From: Calamus simplicifolius
Taxonomy: Eukaryota; Streptophyta; Magnoliopsida; Arecales; Arecaceae
Direction of reading: 5' to 3'
Length of the DNA stretch: 64,000 bases
Assembly: GCA_900491605.1 (NCBI GenBank)
Contig: UESW01001520.1
Location: 452,592-516,591 of the forward strand
Shown here piece after piece: positions 23,713 to 37,200 of the stretch. The notes below the pieces were generated by a model, which was given only the letters and a program-made list of their open reading frames with translations, was not told where the DNA came from and did not search any database. The stretch's first letter is position 1, and every line of letters starts with the position of its first letter. Both the position numbers and the translations under genes were made by a program.

Positions 23713-26700
23713 ATGAAGGGTCTGAGTGACGTTGCCTCAGAGATAACCCTTGAGGACCTGAATAGAATTTGTCGCCATTACAGGGTTCCTCGGGATGTGT
23801 CCTTATGGGTGCCGAAGGCCGAGCACGGGGTTTCGACGGAGTTAAGCCATGGAGTTTTCTTCTATGAGGAGAGCCTGAGGGCAAGTCTCCGGTTTCCTCT
23901 TCACTTGCTGGTGCAGGAGGTGATGAGGTTTTATAACATATGCCCAACAATGGTGGCCCCGAATAGCTGGCGCAATCTCATTGGGTTCATTTCAATGTGT
24001 AGCCGTGTTGGGGTGACCGCGACCCTTCCTATATTCCGAGCTTGTTACAACCTGGTTTTCAGAAGAAGCTCTGAGTGGCCCTACATTGGTCCCCGGAAGT
24101 CGTTCAAAATGATTTCAGATAATCCGTCTTCGATAAAGGAGTGGAAGTCCTGATTTTTCATTGCCGAGGGGAACATCGGTTCGGATTTTTCAGGGGGATG
24201 GGCGAGCTACGTGAAAGATCCGGAGGCGCGCTCGGAGTTGTTCGAGTAGGAGAAAAGGGATTTAGTAACCCTTTGCGGTGGTTGGGTGCTGTTGGCTAGC
24301 GCCCTATTATCTGAGGATGCCCCTTTTCGCCGCCGGGCTTAGTTCCATTGACCCCCAAGATGAGTCTTTGCTCTGGTGATCGATATGTTTAAGCAACTCT
24401 ATTACTGTTTAACTGAATATTTGCTGTGTTTCCAGCCGAGAGGTCAGCATTTATGGGCCAAATAAGGAGCTGGGTAAGCGCCACAGGGGCTCCAGCTCTG
24501 GGGACATGAACAGGTCCGAAAAGAGGTCTCGTCCTTCCAGGTCTCGCCCGAAGGAGTCGAAGAAGGATAGTGTCGGCCGTCATTCTTCCATCCCAAAGAG
24601 GGGGGAAGTGGGAGCGCCGGCCGTGGTCGATGAGCCCTCCTTGCCGGAGGGGGCCAAGGTAGCAGAAAAGGAGAGAATCGTTGGGGGGAGCTCGGAGGGA
24701 GCTATTGAGGTTTCCCTCTCCAAATAGTGGTCATATCAGATGATGCTGAGGAGACATTACCGGTTCGCCCGGCAATCCTCTCGTCCGAGGCTAATCAGCC
24801 TCACTCGTCGGAAGCTGGTAGCTCCGTAATGATGCGCGCTGACGAGGAAGGAGCCCTCGCTTTGGTCGAGGGGTTAGAAGAGGCAGTCGCAGCTTTCGAA
24901 GTTTGCGTGGAGCCGCCTGTGGAAAGGTCGGTGGAGGCCGAGGTGCCTCCTGCTGAAGGGCTCTCCCCCGTGACGTTAGGGGGTGGCCATGGAGGAAGCC
25001 AAGGTTTGGGTAGAGTCCACTAGGGACGAAGCAATGCTTGCAGAGGAGGAGGAAGAAGAAGAAGGACCACCGAGCGGGGGGATGCTCGGGCTGAAGTTCC
25101 TTCAGTCGGGGCCGAAGCATACGAGGCCCCGCAGGCTAGAATTCTAGTGGAGGCCAAATGGATGGTGGTCCCTTTGGTCGAAGCTCCTCAGGCCGGTTCT
25201 TCAGCCATGGGTTCTCTCATTCCTGGCCCGGAGGTGGAGGACATGTTTGCCGCCTTGATACGGTTTGTGTCGCGTATGGGAGAGAGGGTTCCTCGGCAGA
25301 TGAGCCTACCGTAGAAGATATTGTTGAGGTGGCTTTCGAGCGGTTCGGGGCGCCGAAGGATGTCTACCTTCTCCCCGAGATCAGTAGCCTGCTCTCATGA
25401 AGATTGCTGCGAACTACGCCTCCCGAGTAAGTTGTCGCACCCAGGTAGTAATTTTCGATCGGCTGGCTCGGCCGTATTTTCTAACTTGTACTCTCTGCAG
25501 AATGCCTTAATTATGAGGTCACTGAGTTGGCGCCTAAATCTGGCCATGGGGGCCTGTGCTCAGGTCAGGAGGGAGGCTGCCGATCTTCGGACAAGGGTGG
25601 ATTCAACTAGTAGACTTTTCAGGGCCTTGTCATCTATCCAGGAGGACCTCGAGAAGATGAGCAGGTCCTATCAAGCTATCGTCGAGAGGGCCTCTCGACT
25701 CGAGACTCAGGTCAAAGAGCTCCAGGGCTTTCGTGAGCAATCGGACAAGGCCTGTTTGGAGTTATCACAAATCAAGTTTAAGCATGCCGATGAAGTCAAT
25801 GTCATGCGGTAGCATTTCAATGAGAGGTGGGGTCAGCTGAAGAATAGTTATGCCGAAGAAAAGAATAATTGGAGCAAAAGGCTCGAGGAGGAGGAGCGCA
25901 GGCATCGGCGGCAGCAAGACCAGCTCGCCGACCTGAACAGGAGGCTCGCTGTAGGGAAGATCGGCTGAAGTGGCAGCACGATCAAATCGCTAAACTTACC
26001 GCCAATCTTGATCAATTTCGGCAGGAAATTGAGGATAAGCAATCTCGGATTAACGACCTCAAGGAGGGTCTTCAGCAGAATAAAGCGACCAAATTGAAGG
26101 CCCTTGAAAAGGTTCACGAGTTGAGCGATAAAATGGCTTGGCGAGAGGAAGAGGTATTGCGTCTTCTTACTCGCTTACTTAGTGTTTTTCTTTTGGTCAT
26201 GATTTCATATGATCCGGTGTTTGCAGATAAGCAGAATTGGGCTCGAGGTCCAGGACCAATTCGAGGCTTTGAGGACGGAGTTGGCCTCGAGCCGCCAAAT
26301 GAATTCCAAACTTGGGAGACAACTAGCTGAAGCTAACAGGCGAATCTCCTCGGCTGTGGACGAGTACAAAAGTTATGCTCGATTCTCTGAGGAGCATAAA
26401 GCGGCCTATGCCGACGCATTTCGGTTCGGTGAAAAGGAGACTCGGTCGAAGATCTCCCAGGCATATCTCGAGTTAGATCTGTCTTTTCTAGAGGCTGAGC
26501 TTTTTGATACTCGCACCCCATGAGCTGAAGAAGCTGAGTACGAAGATATCTTGGATGTCGACCTCGAGACCATTCTAGGTTTTAATGAGGCCTCGACTCC
26601 AGAGGGGTGTTCCCAGCCCGGTGCCGAGGAACTTGAAGTTTCTTCATCAACCGTACTTGAAGTGGGTGAACCCAGTCAACTTTCCCCGGATGTCGCCGAG

Positions 26701-26736
26701 CGGACCCCTGGAAACGATTCAAACCCTAATTCTTGA
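23713..26736 (+). pseudogene. Antisense extra gene of the gypsy element, four exons, broken
   Basis: It starts MKGLSDVASEITLEDLNRIC at 23713, after a short GC-rich leader. The N-terminal 145 residues resemble the 'putative gypsy type transposon' domain (PF04195 style), with VPRDVSLWVPK and a central LHLLVQEVMRFYNICPTMVA motif. Likely introns end at CAG at about 24436, 25500 and 26226 (GT donors near 24378, 25429 and 26153). The middle is rich in E, A, S and P. Residues from 25501 on are coiled-coil-like (LEKMSRSYQAIVERASRLET). The C-terminus has YADAFRFGEKETRSKISQAY and LELDLSFLEAE, and stops at 26736. In-frame stops (such as 24151-24153) make it non-functional. The function of such antisense genes is unknown. 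Confidence 0.72.
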
Positions 26737-28605
26737 GGGTTGTCCATGTATCTTTTTGCTTTTTTAACTCGTAATTTGATTGAAACTTCTATGAATGAAT
26801 CTTTTGTCTCCTTCTGTTTGTCTTATTACTTTGGTCATCGTTTTTCGAACGATCTTTTTTGTCAGAAGTTTTTTTTTGACGGCGAACGAACCATAAATGA
26901 TTCGTGTTTTAAGGTTGGATTGCTCTCGGGAGTTCCAAATTGAATATTCTGCTTAGTCGAAGCTGAATTGACTTGTTCCGCTGATGTATAAAATGTGTAA
27001 GTTAGCTCGGTTCGTCAAGGCATAAGATAGCTCGGCCGAAACTTACGAAAACGCCTCGGTTGGGGCCGAGGTTAGGTAGGCAGTTCGGTCTATCCAAAGT
27101 AAGAAGCTGGCCAGCTCTCCGCTGAGGCAGATGGAACGGCTCGCGGTTTGATGAAGGACACCTCATTTTTCTTAAGGCATTTATCTCGTTGGCCTTTTCT
27201 AACGCAAGTCCCTTTAGCGTATGCATTAAGTACTCAACCGTCATTGGATGGCGTCGTTTTCAAAGGGGGATCTTCTAGGCCTGCCCATATCTCAAGGACC
27301 CGCAAACTGTTTTCTGCATTTAAGGCTTTTGATTCAAGATCAGAAGGAAATCTTTTGCCTTTCGTCATGGCCTGGGAGGCGTGTTCGGCGTGCTTCAGAA
27401 TGTGCCCTTTTTTTCCTGGCCTACCACGTGGCAGTATGGCCATGGCGTTTTGAATTCTGGGCTCTCTTCTTTAATGGTTGCTCTCAATTTGTTTGTTTAT
27501 AAAAAGGGGAGAGCGGATTGTGTTAGGCCATCTCCCGAGACCCCTTCCTTCTGTAAGCTATAGAGGTTTTAATGGCACTTGTTTCATTAAGGTTGAGAGC
27601 GGAGAGATCGAGCTTCCCTTATGAAAGCTGGTTCGTTCCAGATAGCTGGGGTGATGGAGGAGCTGCTGAAGAGCAAGTAGTCCTCAAGGAAGGAATCTCG
27701 GAGGTCATATGGAGAGCGCATGAGGAGGCACACAGAGGTCATATGGGGAGCGCACGTATGGCTTTCTGTGTGGCCTTTGTCACTTGCCATGGGGACCACA
27801 AGAGATGCAAAGCATATGCAGCCCCCATGGTTTACATGAACTTCGCCTCCTTCCTCAATTTGGATCCCTCAGTTCATCCGCCTGAGGGGTCTTTTTTCGA
27901 GCGAGGAGGGAGGCGAGTGGTGTTGGTCTGCTGGTCTCCTATCCACGCTGTTGGGCAGCGGCTAGCAGCCCAGCATCCCACTTGGGGAGGAGGCATCCTC
28001 AGCATCGGCATCAACAGGTCTTTAGCCCAGTTTGAATCCCTTAATTCATCCAGGGGATCCGTGGATGGCCAACTTTGCTATCAACCAGCGACTTCAACGG
28101 AGTCATCTGGTTTCTCTGATTTCTTGGGTCGGATGCAGAAACATCATTATCGATCGAAGCTGCTCGATCGAGCTTTTATTTTATTTGTCTTTACTTCCTG
28201 TGCTATGATGCACTTGTAATGCCTCTCAGGAGGTTGTAACTTTTGTCAATAAAGAAAGTTTTTACCCTTCCTTCTTCGAATACTTATTTCTTTTCCCAAT
28301 ATGGTTGCGTTGAGAGTTGTTTTACTCGTATTATCCTTTCTGGATCGTAGCATAGTTTACAAGTTTCTAGCGACACCTTCGCTACTTCGCTCTCATTAGG
28401 CATTCTAATGATATTTAGTCCTCTGTAGAGGAAGCATTTACCTCTGTTTAGGTTAGAGGGAGGCCTAGGCGGCCTTGTTAACTTGCGATGTAAACATGGT
28501 TCTTCCCAAGGGACGAAGTAAGTTTTTCTTTGAAGAGAAATAACTTGCATAGTCTCGCTGGTGAGCAGAAAAAAGTCACTTAACTCCGCCGAAATATAAT
28601 AGGAT
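26737..28605. other. Gypsy internal spacer with one open frame of unknown meaning
   Basis: No RT, integrase or protease motif was found on either strand. A 215-codon frame at 27572-28219 (+) starts MALVSLRLRAERSSFPYESW. I do not recognise it. It is followed by AATAAA at about 28247, so this may be the 3' part of the antisense transcript. Several CTCGG/CCGAGG motifs lie at 27003-27080. Confidence 0.5.
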
Positions 28606-28613
28606 GTCTTAGC
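28606..28613 (+). repeat. Direct repeat at left edge of copia B (GTCTTAGC)
   Basis: The eight bases just before the TGTTGGG start of the 5' LTR are identical to the eight bases following the 3' LTR (40769-40776). This is what a target-site duplication should look like, although 5 bp is usual for copia. Part of the match could be chance. Confidence 0.75.
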
Positions 28614-30323
28614 TGTTGGGATATGTGCCCATAAACAAATGACATTTATTATTTTACTGAATATTTGAGAAATTTTTTAATATTATACTTGCATGCATGT
28701 TATGATGCTTTATAAATATCAAAAATCTTTGGATTATTTAAATGTAACTTTAAATATTGTATATAAGTGTTATATACAGTGGATAATATTTAAAGTAAAA
28801 TAATCTAAAATTGTCTGTAATTATAAATTAAAGTTGCAATTAGAATCTTTAATTTTAAATTACTAGTGCGGTTCATTACATTCTGAATGAAACGATCTTA
28901 TCTGGATTGTTGATAATGAGATTATCGGAATGAAAGCATTTTATATAATTTGATTATATAGGACTGGAACACGATTAATTATGAATCTCTAATAAATTTT
29001 GTTGTTAAAATAGAGAATTCAAAATTAATCAATGATAGTCATATGTGAATCAATCTTAATTCTGAGTAATTAATATACTCCTATTTATTGTATTATATAT
29101 TTTAACTTATCGGGTAATGACACATAAACATAGTGTCAAATTTTTAGTATATTGAAAATATAATAACATAAGTAGTCGGGAATATTAATATACAAGATGA
29201 AATTCATTCCTTTGTAAAGAAGTCAGATGGACGGTTCTCATAAGACTTGAATAATAAGAGCGCTTAATTTATGATTGGATCATAAATATATTATTCATTA
29301 TAGAATCAATGGTACTTATGGATAAAGATGTGATTAAAGAGGTTAACAAAAAATGCCTAGCTTTACTCATGAAACGTTTATGAAGGATTGATTTATATGT
29401 ACGATTCAAATCCTTATGAATATAATTAATTTTATAATTTTAAGAGTGCAATTCTAAATTTTTAGTGAGTAATTTGGAATTAATAATTTTGATATTTTAA
29501 TTAAGGTGTTAATTGAATGTCAAAATTATTGGAGCTTAGAATTATAATGTCCATAGTTCCTCTGGACGGCTTCATTAAATTATGTGAACTTCGTTGGGTT
29601 GAGTTATAAATTTGGAATTGAGAATTCTAAATTATTTTTCATATAGAAATTAATTGAATTAATTTTCATTATACGGTGTGCTAGGGAATACATGGCATAT
29701 TCCACGAGAAAAGTCTATTTGAAAATTTATTTAGTTGTTGGAGAAATAAATATGGGATCGTGAGAAAGCCTTTCTCTCTCCCGTAACATCCCATGATAAA
29801 TATATCTAACCAACAATTGGTTGTTAGATTGAGATACGTTAAAGTAATTCCAAGAGTTGGAAGTGATCTTTAAATATTAATTAATTGATTAATTAATAAA
29901 AGAGGTTGATAGTTGTTAGATAGAGAAGAACATGGGAGAACAATGATTAACCATATAGAGTTCCTCCTTCAACTTTACTTTATCTCATTAGTTGAGAATA
30001 CAAAGTGAATAAAAATTCAGTTGTGTAATCTCAACCCAAATCAAAAGGAACGCTCACTCGTTTGTGTTCATTATAATCTGGAGAACGTTTGGAAAGATCC
30101 ATGGTGATCAAAGGATTTGGAAATTCTATTGTAGTGTTCGTGAAGAATAAAAGGTCGATTTCTTAATCTCCTTATTATTCTTGTTATTAAATTAATACGG
30201 GTATAGATCGCGTTAACTCAAAATTTTAAGATATGTGATTTGATTCTTATTTTGTTTCCGCTAAGATATGATTTGATCCTTATCTCGCTTTCGCAAACAT
30301 CTCAAAAATCGTTCTGAGCATCA
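28614..30323 (+). repeat. 5' LTR of copia B
   Basis: 1710 bp, starting TGTTGGGATATGTGCCC and ending GAGCATCA two bases before the primer site. It is strongly AT-rich. It aligns along its length with 38999-40768, with several percent difference and a few indels (for example, it lacks ATAAC just before the final CATCA). Confidence 0.92.
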
Positions 30324-30325
30324 AT

Positions 30326-30337
30326 TGGTATCAGAGC
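30326..30337 (+). other. Primer-binding site, initiator tRNA-Met type
   Basis: TGGTATCAGAGC two bases after the 5' LTR is the standard copia primer site, complementary to the 3' end of plant initiator methionine tRNA. Confidence 0.93.
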
Positions 30338-30662
30338 AGATTATACCCCTATTAATTTAATAATAAATTATATAATAATCTTTATATAATTAGGTAGGCA
30401 CTCATGCATAATATGCTTTTAATATTTTCATGATGATGAATGTATGTGTGAATGGATTGGCATTAAGCTATGTAACTTTCTTTTGATTAGATCAATTGAA
30501 TATAGGATTCTTTTATATTGACGAAGAAAGGTGTTTTGAGAAAAGTTCTTAATTAGAATTTTTTATACTTATTAAAAAAATCTATTTTGTTTTATTGAGA
30601 ATTTTTTTCAAAGGCTGTCCGATAATAGATTTTGAGTAGGGAATCCTTTCCCTTGGCTATGA

Positions 30663-33600
30663 GTCTCATCGTTTTTCAGGAATTCGAAGAGCCTCACCAT
30701 TTCAGTGATTTGAAGAGCCTTACCGCTTCCTAGGAATTTAATCATCTCAAAAGACGTGAAGAGTCATGTATTCGTTTCGCTTATTAGAATGATAATAATT
30801 GCATTTCATACCTAGCATATGCCATATTAGATAGAAATGTGTCTACCTAATTATTATATATCATGCATCTGTGCATTATTATTTTTATTTTTTACTAAAA
30901 AGTTTTTAGTAAATTATATTTAATGCACTTTGCAATAAATTTAATGAGATTAAATTTATAAATTAATTGAGAATTGGATTTGCAAAATTAATGTGCCAAA
31001 TGTGATGTTTTAAATTTAAATGTTATATTTAAGTTATCACATTTAGCTTATTTTATAATTTTAAAGTGTTTAACATTATAAAATTTAGTAATTTAAATTG
31101 TTTAAATTAACTAAGAGTTTATGAAACAAAATTTGTTTTATAAATAAAATATACTTTTGCAAAATAATAAGTGGAAGGGGTAATATGACAATATAAACCC
31201 TTGGTCTTCATCGTTAGTACAACACTGTGAGTTATTTGTAGCGTCGTGATGCTTTGATTTCGTCCTCTTTATAGAGGGTGTCTACTAATGGCAATACCAA
31301 GGTTGTCTTCCATGCAATAGGACTTTTAAGATGTATTTTAGAATTGACCTAAGCAATTTCTAAGTTAAGTCTCAAAAGGTCTGAAACGATGGGTCACACT
31401 CATGAAGAAGTAATTAAATTAGTTAATTACTTTCTTGACCAAAATTAAGGAAATTAATGAGTATTAAAAATATGAGATATTTTGGGAGATACTTATTAAT
31501 TGAGAAGATCTCATTTTAATTGGCAACTATTTGACCTACCATACGGCGCCACTTAGTTGTGGAGATTAAAATTCCTTAGGCCTTTAAATTTTAACATGTG
31601 CTTTTATGCATCTTATTTACTTTGCCTTAAATTATGTAATGATATTTATGTAATTATTTATTAAAATTTTTCTTATTTTTTAGCAAATATGTCAAACCTG
31701 ATTTTCTCACTTCTCGCCTCTCAAGTATTAACTGTTGAAAATTTTGTTAAGTGGAAAAGCAACATGAATATCCTTCTCATTAATGAAAACTATCACTATG
31801 TCCTTAAGGAGGATTGTCCTCCAGTGCCTCCAGTCAGTGCCTCCAAGGTTGTTATTGATGAGTACAACCGTTGGGTTGTTGCAAACAACAAAGCCCGTTG
31901 CTAATCATTTCAATGAGGTTGAGATCAATGGAGCTAAAATTGATGAAAAGACTCGGGTTGGCATGATTCTGGAGACACTATCTCCCGCTTTTCTTCAATT
32001 CATGATTAATTACAATATGAATCATAAAAGTGTAATCTGACTGAACTCCTGAATGAGCTGCAAATATATGAGACTCTTATAGATAATAAGGGTGGTAAGG
32101 CAATTGTTGCTGAAGCCAACGCAGCTGAGGCAAAGTCTTCTTCTTCGAAGAAAAAGAAGAAGAATTATGTGGGAAAGAAAAAGGATAACAAGAAGAAGAT
32201 TCAGAAGAAGAAAGGAAAGGCTGCTGCTCAATCTAAACCTAAAGGAAAGTGTTTCCACTGTCATCAAGATGGCCATTGGAAAAGGAACGGTAAAAAGTAC
32301 CTTGATGAGCTGGAACTGAAAAAGAAACAAGGTAAATTAGATTTACAAGTCATGGAAACATGCTTAGTTGAGAATGATTTCTCAAGCTGGATTATTAATT
32401 CAGGAGCATCAACCATGTCTATGTTTCTTTGTAGATGCTTGAGTCTGTTCGGGATCTTCAAGTGGGAAATTTCACAATGAGAGTAGGCAGTGGAGAAAAG
32501 GTGTCAGCGATAGTAGTAGGGATAGTTCGACTATCGTTTGCTGATAATAAATTTTTTTTTTTGGACAATGTTTATTATATTCCGGATTTCAAACAGAATT
32601 TGATTTCGGTGTCAAAGTTGCATGAACAATTTATTTCTGTTTCTTTTAGTGTTGACTTTGTTTCAATTTATAAGAATGGAATAAATATTTGTTCTGGGTA
32701 TGTTGAAAATGGTCTATATTTTGTTAAACCAAATTCCCACAACTTGTTTCACACCAAAATGTTTAAAGTCGCTGAACCAACTCCTAAAAGAAGAAAAATT
32801 GCGAATAATGACAATGACACGTATTTATGGCATTTGAGGCTTGGTCATATTAATATAGACAGAATAGAAAGATTAGTAAAGGATGGTCCTTTAAGAGAGC
32901 TAAGGGTTGGCACTCTACCAGTTTGTGAATCCTGTCTAGAAGGCAAAATGATCAAAAGACCTTTTTCAGCAAAAGGTGAAAGAGCAAAAGCACCTTTAGA
33001 GATCATACATACTGATGTATGTGGGCCTTTGAATGTCAAAGCTAGAGGGGGTTATGAATATTTCATCACATTCATTGATGATTATTCTAGATATGGATAT
33101 GCATATCTGATGCAAAGAAAATACGAGGCCTTTGAAAAGTTCAAAGAATTCCATGCTGAAGTAGAAAAACAACTCAGTAAATCAATCAAAACTCTTCGAT
33201 CTGATCGAGGAGGAGAGTACTTGGATTATGAATTTTAGAACCACTTGATTGAGAATGAAATATTATCACAGCTCACGACATCTGCGATACCACAGCAAAA
33301 TGGTGTAGCTGAAAGAAGGAATCACACTTTGCTTGATATGATAAGATCAATGTTAAGCTATTCTTCTTTGCCTAACTCATTTTGAGGATATGCATTAGAA
33401 ACATCTGTATACATTCTAAACTTAGTTCCATCTAAGTCAATCCCTAAGACTCCCTTAGAGTTATGGAATGATCGCAAGCCTAGTTTGAGACATATCCGCA
33501 TATGGGGATGTCCAGCCCATGTGCTGAAAGGAAAGACTGGGAAGTTGGAACCTCGTTCATAAGTATGCATGTTTGTTGGGTACCCTAATGGAACGAGAGG

Positions 33601-34240
33601 AGGACTGTTTTATAATGCTCAAGATAACAAGGTTTTTGTGTCAACAAATGCAACTTTTCTCGAGTACAATTATATGACAGAATTTAAACCTAGAAGTAAA
33701 GTAGTTCTGGAAGAGTTGCTAGCTGATAAGATAAGCCCCACACCAACAAAAGTTGTTGAACGACAAAAGGTTGAGACCACTACTCAAGATCAAATACCAC
33801 CGCCACCATGATGTAGTGGGAGGGAAATAAAATTACCCATCCGCTATGGTCAGGATGGAGAAGCATAAGTTGCAGTCACCGATGGCAGTGATGATGATCC
33901 ATTGACATACAAGATGGCAATGGAGGATGTTGATCAAGAGAAATGGCAGGAAGCCATGAAACTCAAAATGGAATCAATGTATTCTAATTTAGTTTGAAAG
34001 CTTATAGATCTACTAGAAAGCGTAAAGCCTATTGGATGCAAATGGATCTATAAGAAAAAAGAGGAGCCAATGGAAAGTAGAGACTTTCAAGGCTAGGTTA
34101 GTGGCAAAGGGTAGCCATGCTAAAATCCATTAGGATTCTCTTGTCCATTGCTGCTCATCATGATTATGAGATATGGCAAATGAATGTCAAGATTGCGTTT
34201 TTTGAATGGCAACGGCCCTCTTGAAGAGACTATTCATATG
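30663..34240 (+). repeat. Internal tandem duplication, copy 1
   Basis: Leader, gag, integrase and start of RT, 3578 bp. It begins GTCTCATCGTTTTTCAGG and ends CATATG, then GTC. At the joint to copy 2, RT sequence runs directly into leader sequence, with GTC shared by both parents of the junction. Confidence 0.93.
31689..34239 (+). pseudogene. Copia B gag-integrase, copy 1 (broken)
   Basis: Gag starts MSNLIFSLLASQVLTVENFV and stops after 71 codons at KARC. Downstream gag (from NHFNEVEINGAKIDEKT) lies in another frame, and the segment normally between them is missing. A Lys-rich linker leads to the zinc knuckle CFHCHQDGHWKRNG, where Gly replaces the last Cys. GAG-pre-integrase (YLWHLRLGHINIDRIERLV) and the integrase core (VCGPLNVKARGGYEYFITFI, LRSDRGGEY, QQNGVAERRNHT) follow. 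Two copy-specific stops interrupt integrase (near 33236 and 33383). The RT start has lost about 50 bp after LVAKG, and coding ends at the duplication joint. Confidence 0.9.
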
Positions 34241-37200
34241 GTCTCATCGTTTTCCAGGAATTCGAAGAGCCTCACCGTTTCAGTGATTTGAAGAGCCTTA
34301 CCGCTTCCTAGGAATTTAATCTCAAAAGACATGAAGAGTCATGTATTCGTTTCGCTTATTAAATGTCTTTGTTATGTTGATAATAATCACATTTACTCTT
34401 AGAAGTTTTTCCGTTTCATTTTTTATGAAATGTTTTGTTATGACGATAATAATTGTATTTCATACCTAGAATATGCCATATTAGATAGAAATGTGTCTAT
34501 GAGATTAAATTTATAAATTAATTGAGAATTGGATTTGCAAAATTAATGTGCCAAATGTGATGTTTTAAATTTAAATGTTATATTTAAGTTATCACATTTA
34601 GCTTATTTTATAATTTTAAAGTGTTTAACATTATAAAATTTTAGTAATTTAAATTGTTTAAATTAACTAAGAGTTTATGAAACAAAATTTGTTTTATAAA
34701 TAAAATATATTTTTACAAAATAATGAGTGGGAGAGGTAATATGACAATATAAACCCTTGGTCTCCATCGTTAGTACAACACTGTGAGTTATTTGTAGCGT
34801 CTCGTGACACTTTGATTTCGTCCTCCTTATAGAGGGTGTCTACTAATGGCAATACCAAGGTTGTCTTCCATGCAATAGGACTTTTAAGATGTATTTTAGA
34901 ATTGACCTACCCTACGGTAGCAATTTCTAAGTTAAGTCTCAAAAGGTCTGAAACGATGGGTCACACTCATGAAGAAGTAATTAAATTAGTTAATTACTTT
35001 CTTGACCAAAATTAAGGAAATTAATGAGTATTAAAAATATGAGATATTTCGGGAGATACTTATTAATTGAGAAGATCTCATTTTAATTAGCAACTATTTG
35101 ACCTACCATACCGCGCCACTTAGTTGTGGAGATTAAAATTCCTTAGGCCTTTAAATTTTAACATGTGCTTTTATGCATCTTATTTACTTTGCCTTAAATT
35201 GTGTAATGATATTTATGTAATTATTTATTAAAATTTTTCTTATTTTTCAGCAAATATGTCAAACCTGATTTTCTCACTTCTCGCCTCTCAAGTATTAACT
35301 GTTGAAAATTTTGTTAAGTGGAAAAGCAACATGAATATCCTTTTCATTAATGAAAATTATCACTATGTCCTTAAAGAGGATTGTCCTCCAGTGCCTCCAG
35401 TTAGTGCCTCTAAGGTTGTTATTGATGAGTACAACCGTTGGGTTGTTGCAAACAACAAAGCCCGTTGCTAATCATTTCAATGAGGTTGAGATCAATGGAG
35501 CTAAAATTGATGAAAAGACTCAGGTTGGCATGATTCTGGAGACACTATCTCCCGCTTTTCTTCAATTCATGACTAATTACAATATGAATCATAAAAAGTG
35601 TAATCTGACTGAACTCCTGAATGAGCTGCAAATATATGAGACTCTTATAGATAATAAGGGTGGTAAGGCAATTGTTGCTAAAGCCAACGCAGCTGAGGCA
35701 AAGCCTTCTTCTTCGAAGAAAAAGAAGAAGAATTATGTGGGAAAGAAAAAGGATAACAAGAAGAAGATCCAGAAGAAGAAAGGAAAGGCTGCTGCTCAGC
35801 CTAAACCTAAAGGAAAGTGTTTCCACTGTCATCAAGATGGCCATTGGAAAAGGAACGGTAAAAAGTACCTTGATGAGCTGGAACTGAAAAAGAAACAAGG
35901 AAAATTAGATTTACAAGTCATGGAAACATGCTTAGTTGAGAATGATTTCTCAAGCTGGATTATTAATTCAGGAGCATCAACCATGTCTATGTTTCTTTGT
36001 AGATGCTTGAGTCTGTTCGGGATCTTCAAGTGAGAAATTTCACAATGAGAGTAGGCAGTGGAGAAAAGGTGTCAGCGATAGTAGTAGGGATAGTTCGACT
36101 ATCGTTTGCTGATAATAAATATTTGCTTTTGGACAATGTTTATTATATTCGGATTTCAAACGGAATTTGATTTCGGTGTCAAAGTTGCATGAACAATTTA
36201 TTTCTGTTTCTTTTAGTGTTGACTTTGTTTCAATTTATAAGAATGGAATAAATATTTGTTCTGGGTATGTTGAAAATGGTCTATATTTTGTTAAACCAAA
36301 TTCCCACAACTTGTTTCAACCAAAATGTTTAAAGTCGCTGAACCAACTCCTAAAAGAAGAAAAGTTGCGAATAATGACAATGACACGTATTTATGGCATT
36401 TGAGGCTTGGTCATATTAATATAGACAGAATAGAAAGACTAGTGAAGGATGGTCCTTTAAGAGAGCTAAGGGTTGGCACTCTACCAGTTTGTGAATCCTG
36501 TCTAGAAGGCAAAATGATCAAAAGACCTTTTTCAGCAAAAGGTGAAAGAGCAAAAGCATCTTTAGAGATCATACATACTGATGTATGTGGGTCTTTGAAT
36601 GTCAAAGCTAGAGGGGGTTATGAATATTTCATCACATTCATTGATGATTATTCTAGATATGGATATGCATATCTGATGCAAAGAAAATACGAGGCCTTTG
36701 AAAAGTTCAAAGAATTCCATGCTGAAGTAGAGAAACAACTCAGTAAATCAATCAAAACTCTTCGATCTGATCGAGGAGGAGAGTACTTGGATTATGAATT
36801 TCAGAACCACTTGATTGAGAATGAAATATTATCACAGCTCACGGCATCTGCGATACCACAGCAAAATGGTGTAGCTGAAAGAAGGAATCACACTTTGCTT
36901 GATATGATAAGATCAATGTTAAGCTATTCTTCTTTGCCTAACTCATTTTGGGGATATGCATTAGAAACATCTGTATACATTCTAAACTTAGTTCCATCTA
37001 AGTCAATCCCTAAGACTCCCTTAGAGTTATGGAATGATCGTAAGCCTAGTTTGAGACATATCCGCATATGGGGATGTCCAGCCCATGTGCTGAAGGAAAG
37101 ACTGGGAAGTTGGAACCTCGTTCATAAGTATGCATGTTTGTTGGATACCCTAATGGAACGAGAGGAGGACTGTTTTATAATGCTCAGGATAACAAGGTTT

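Noticed and set aside
27572..28219. 215-codon frame as a novel gene
   Set aside because: No recognisable domain, and it lies in the gypsy spacer near a poly-A signal. It is kept only as a possible part of the antisense transcript.
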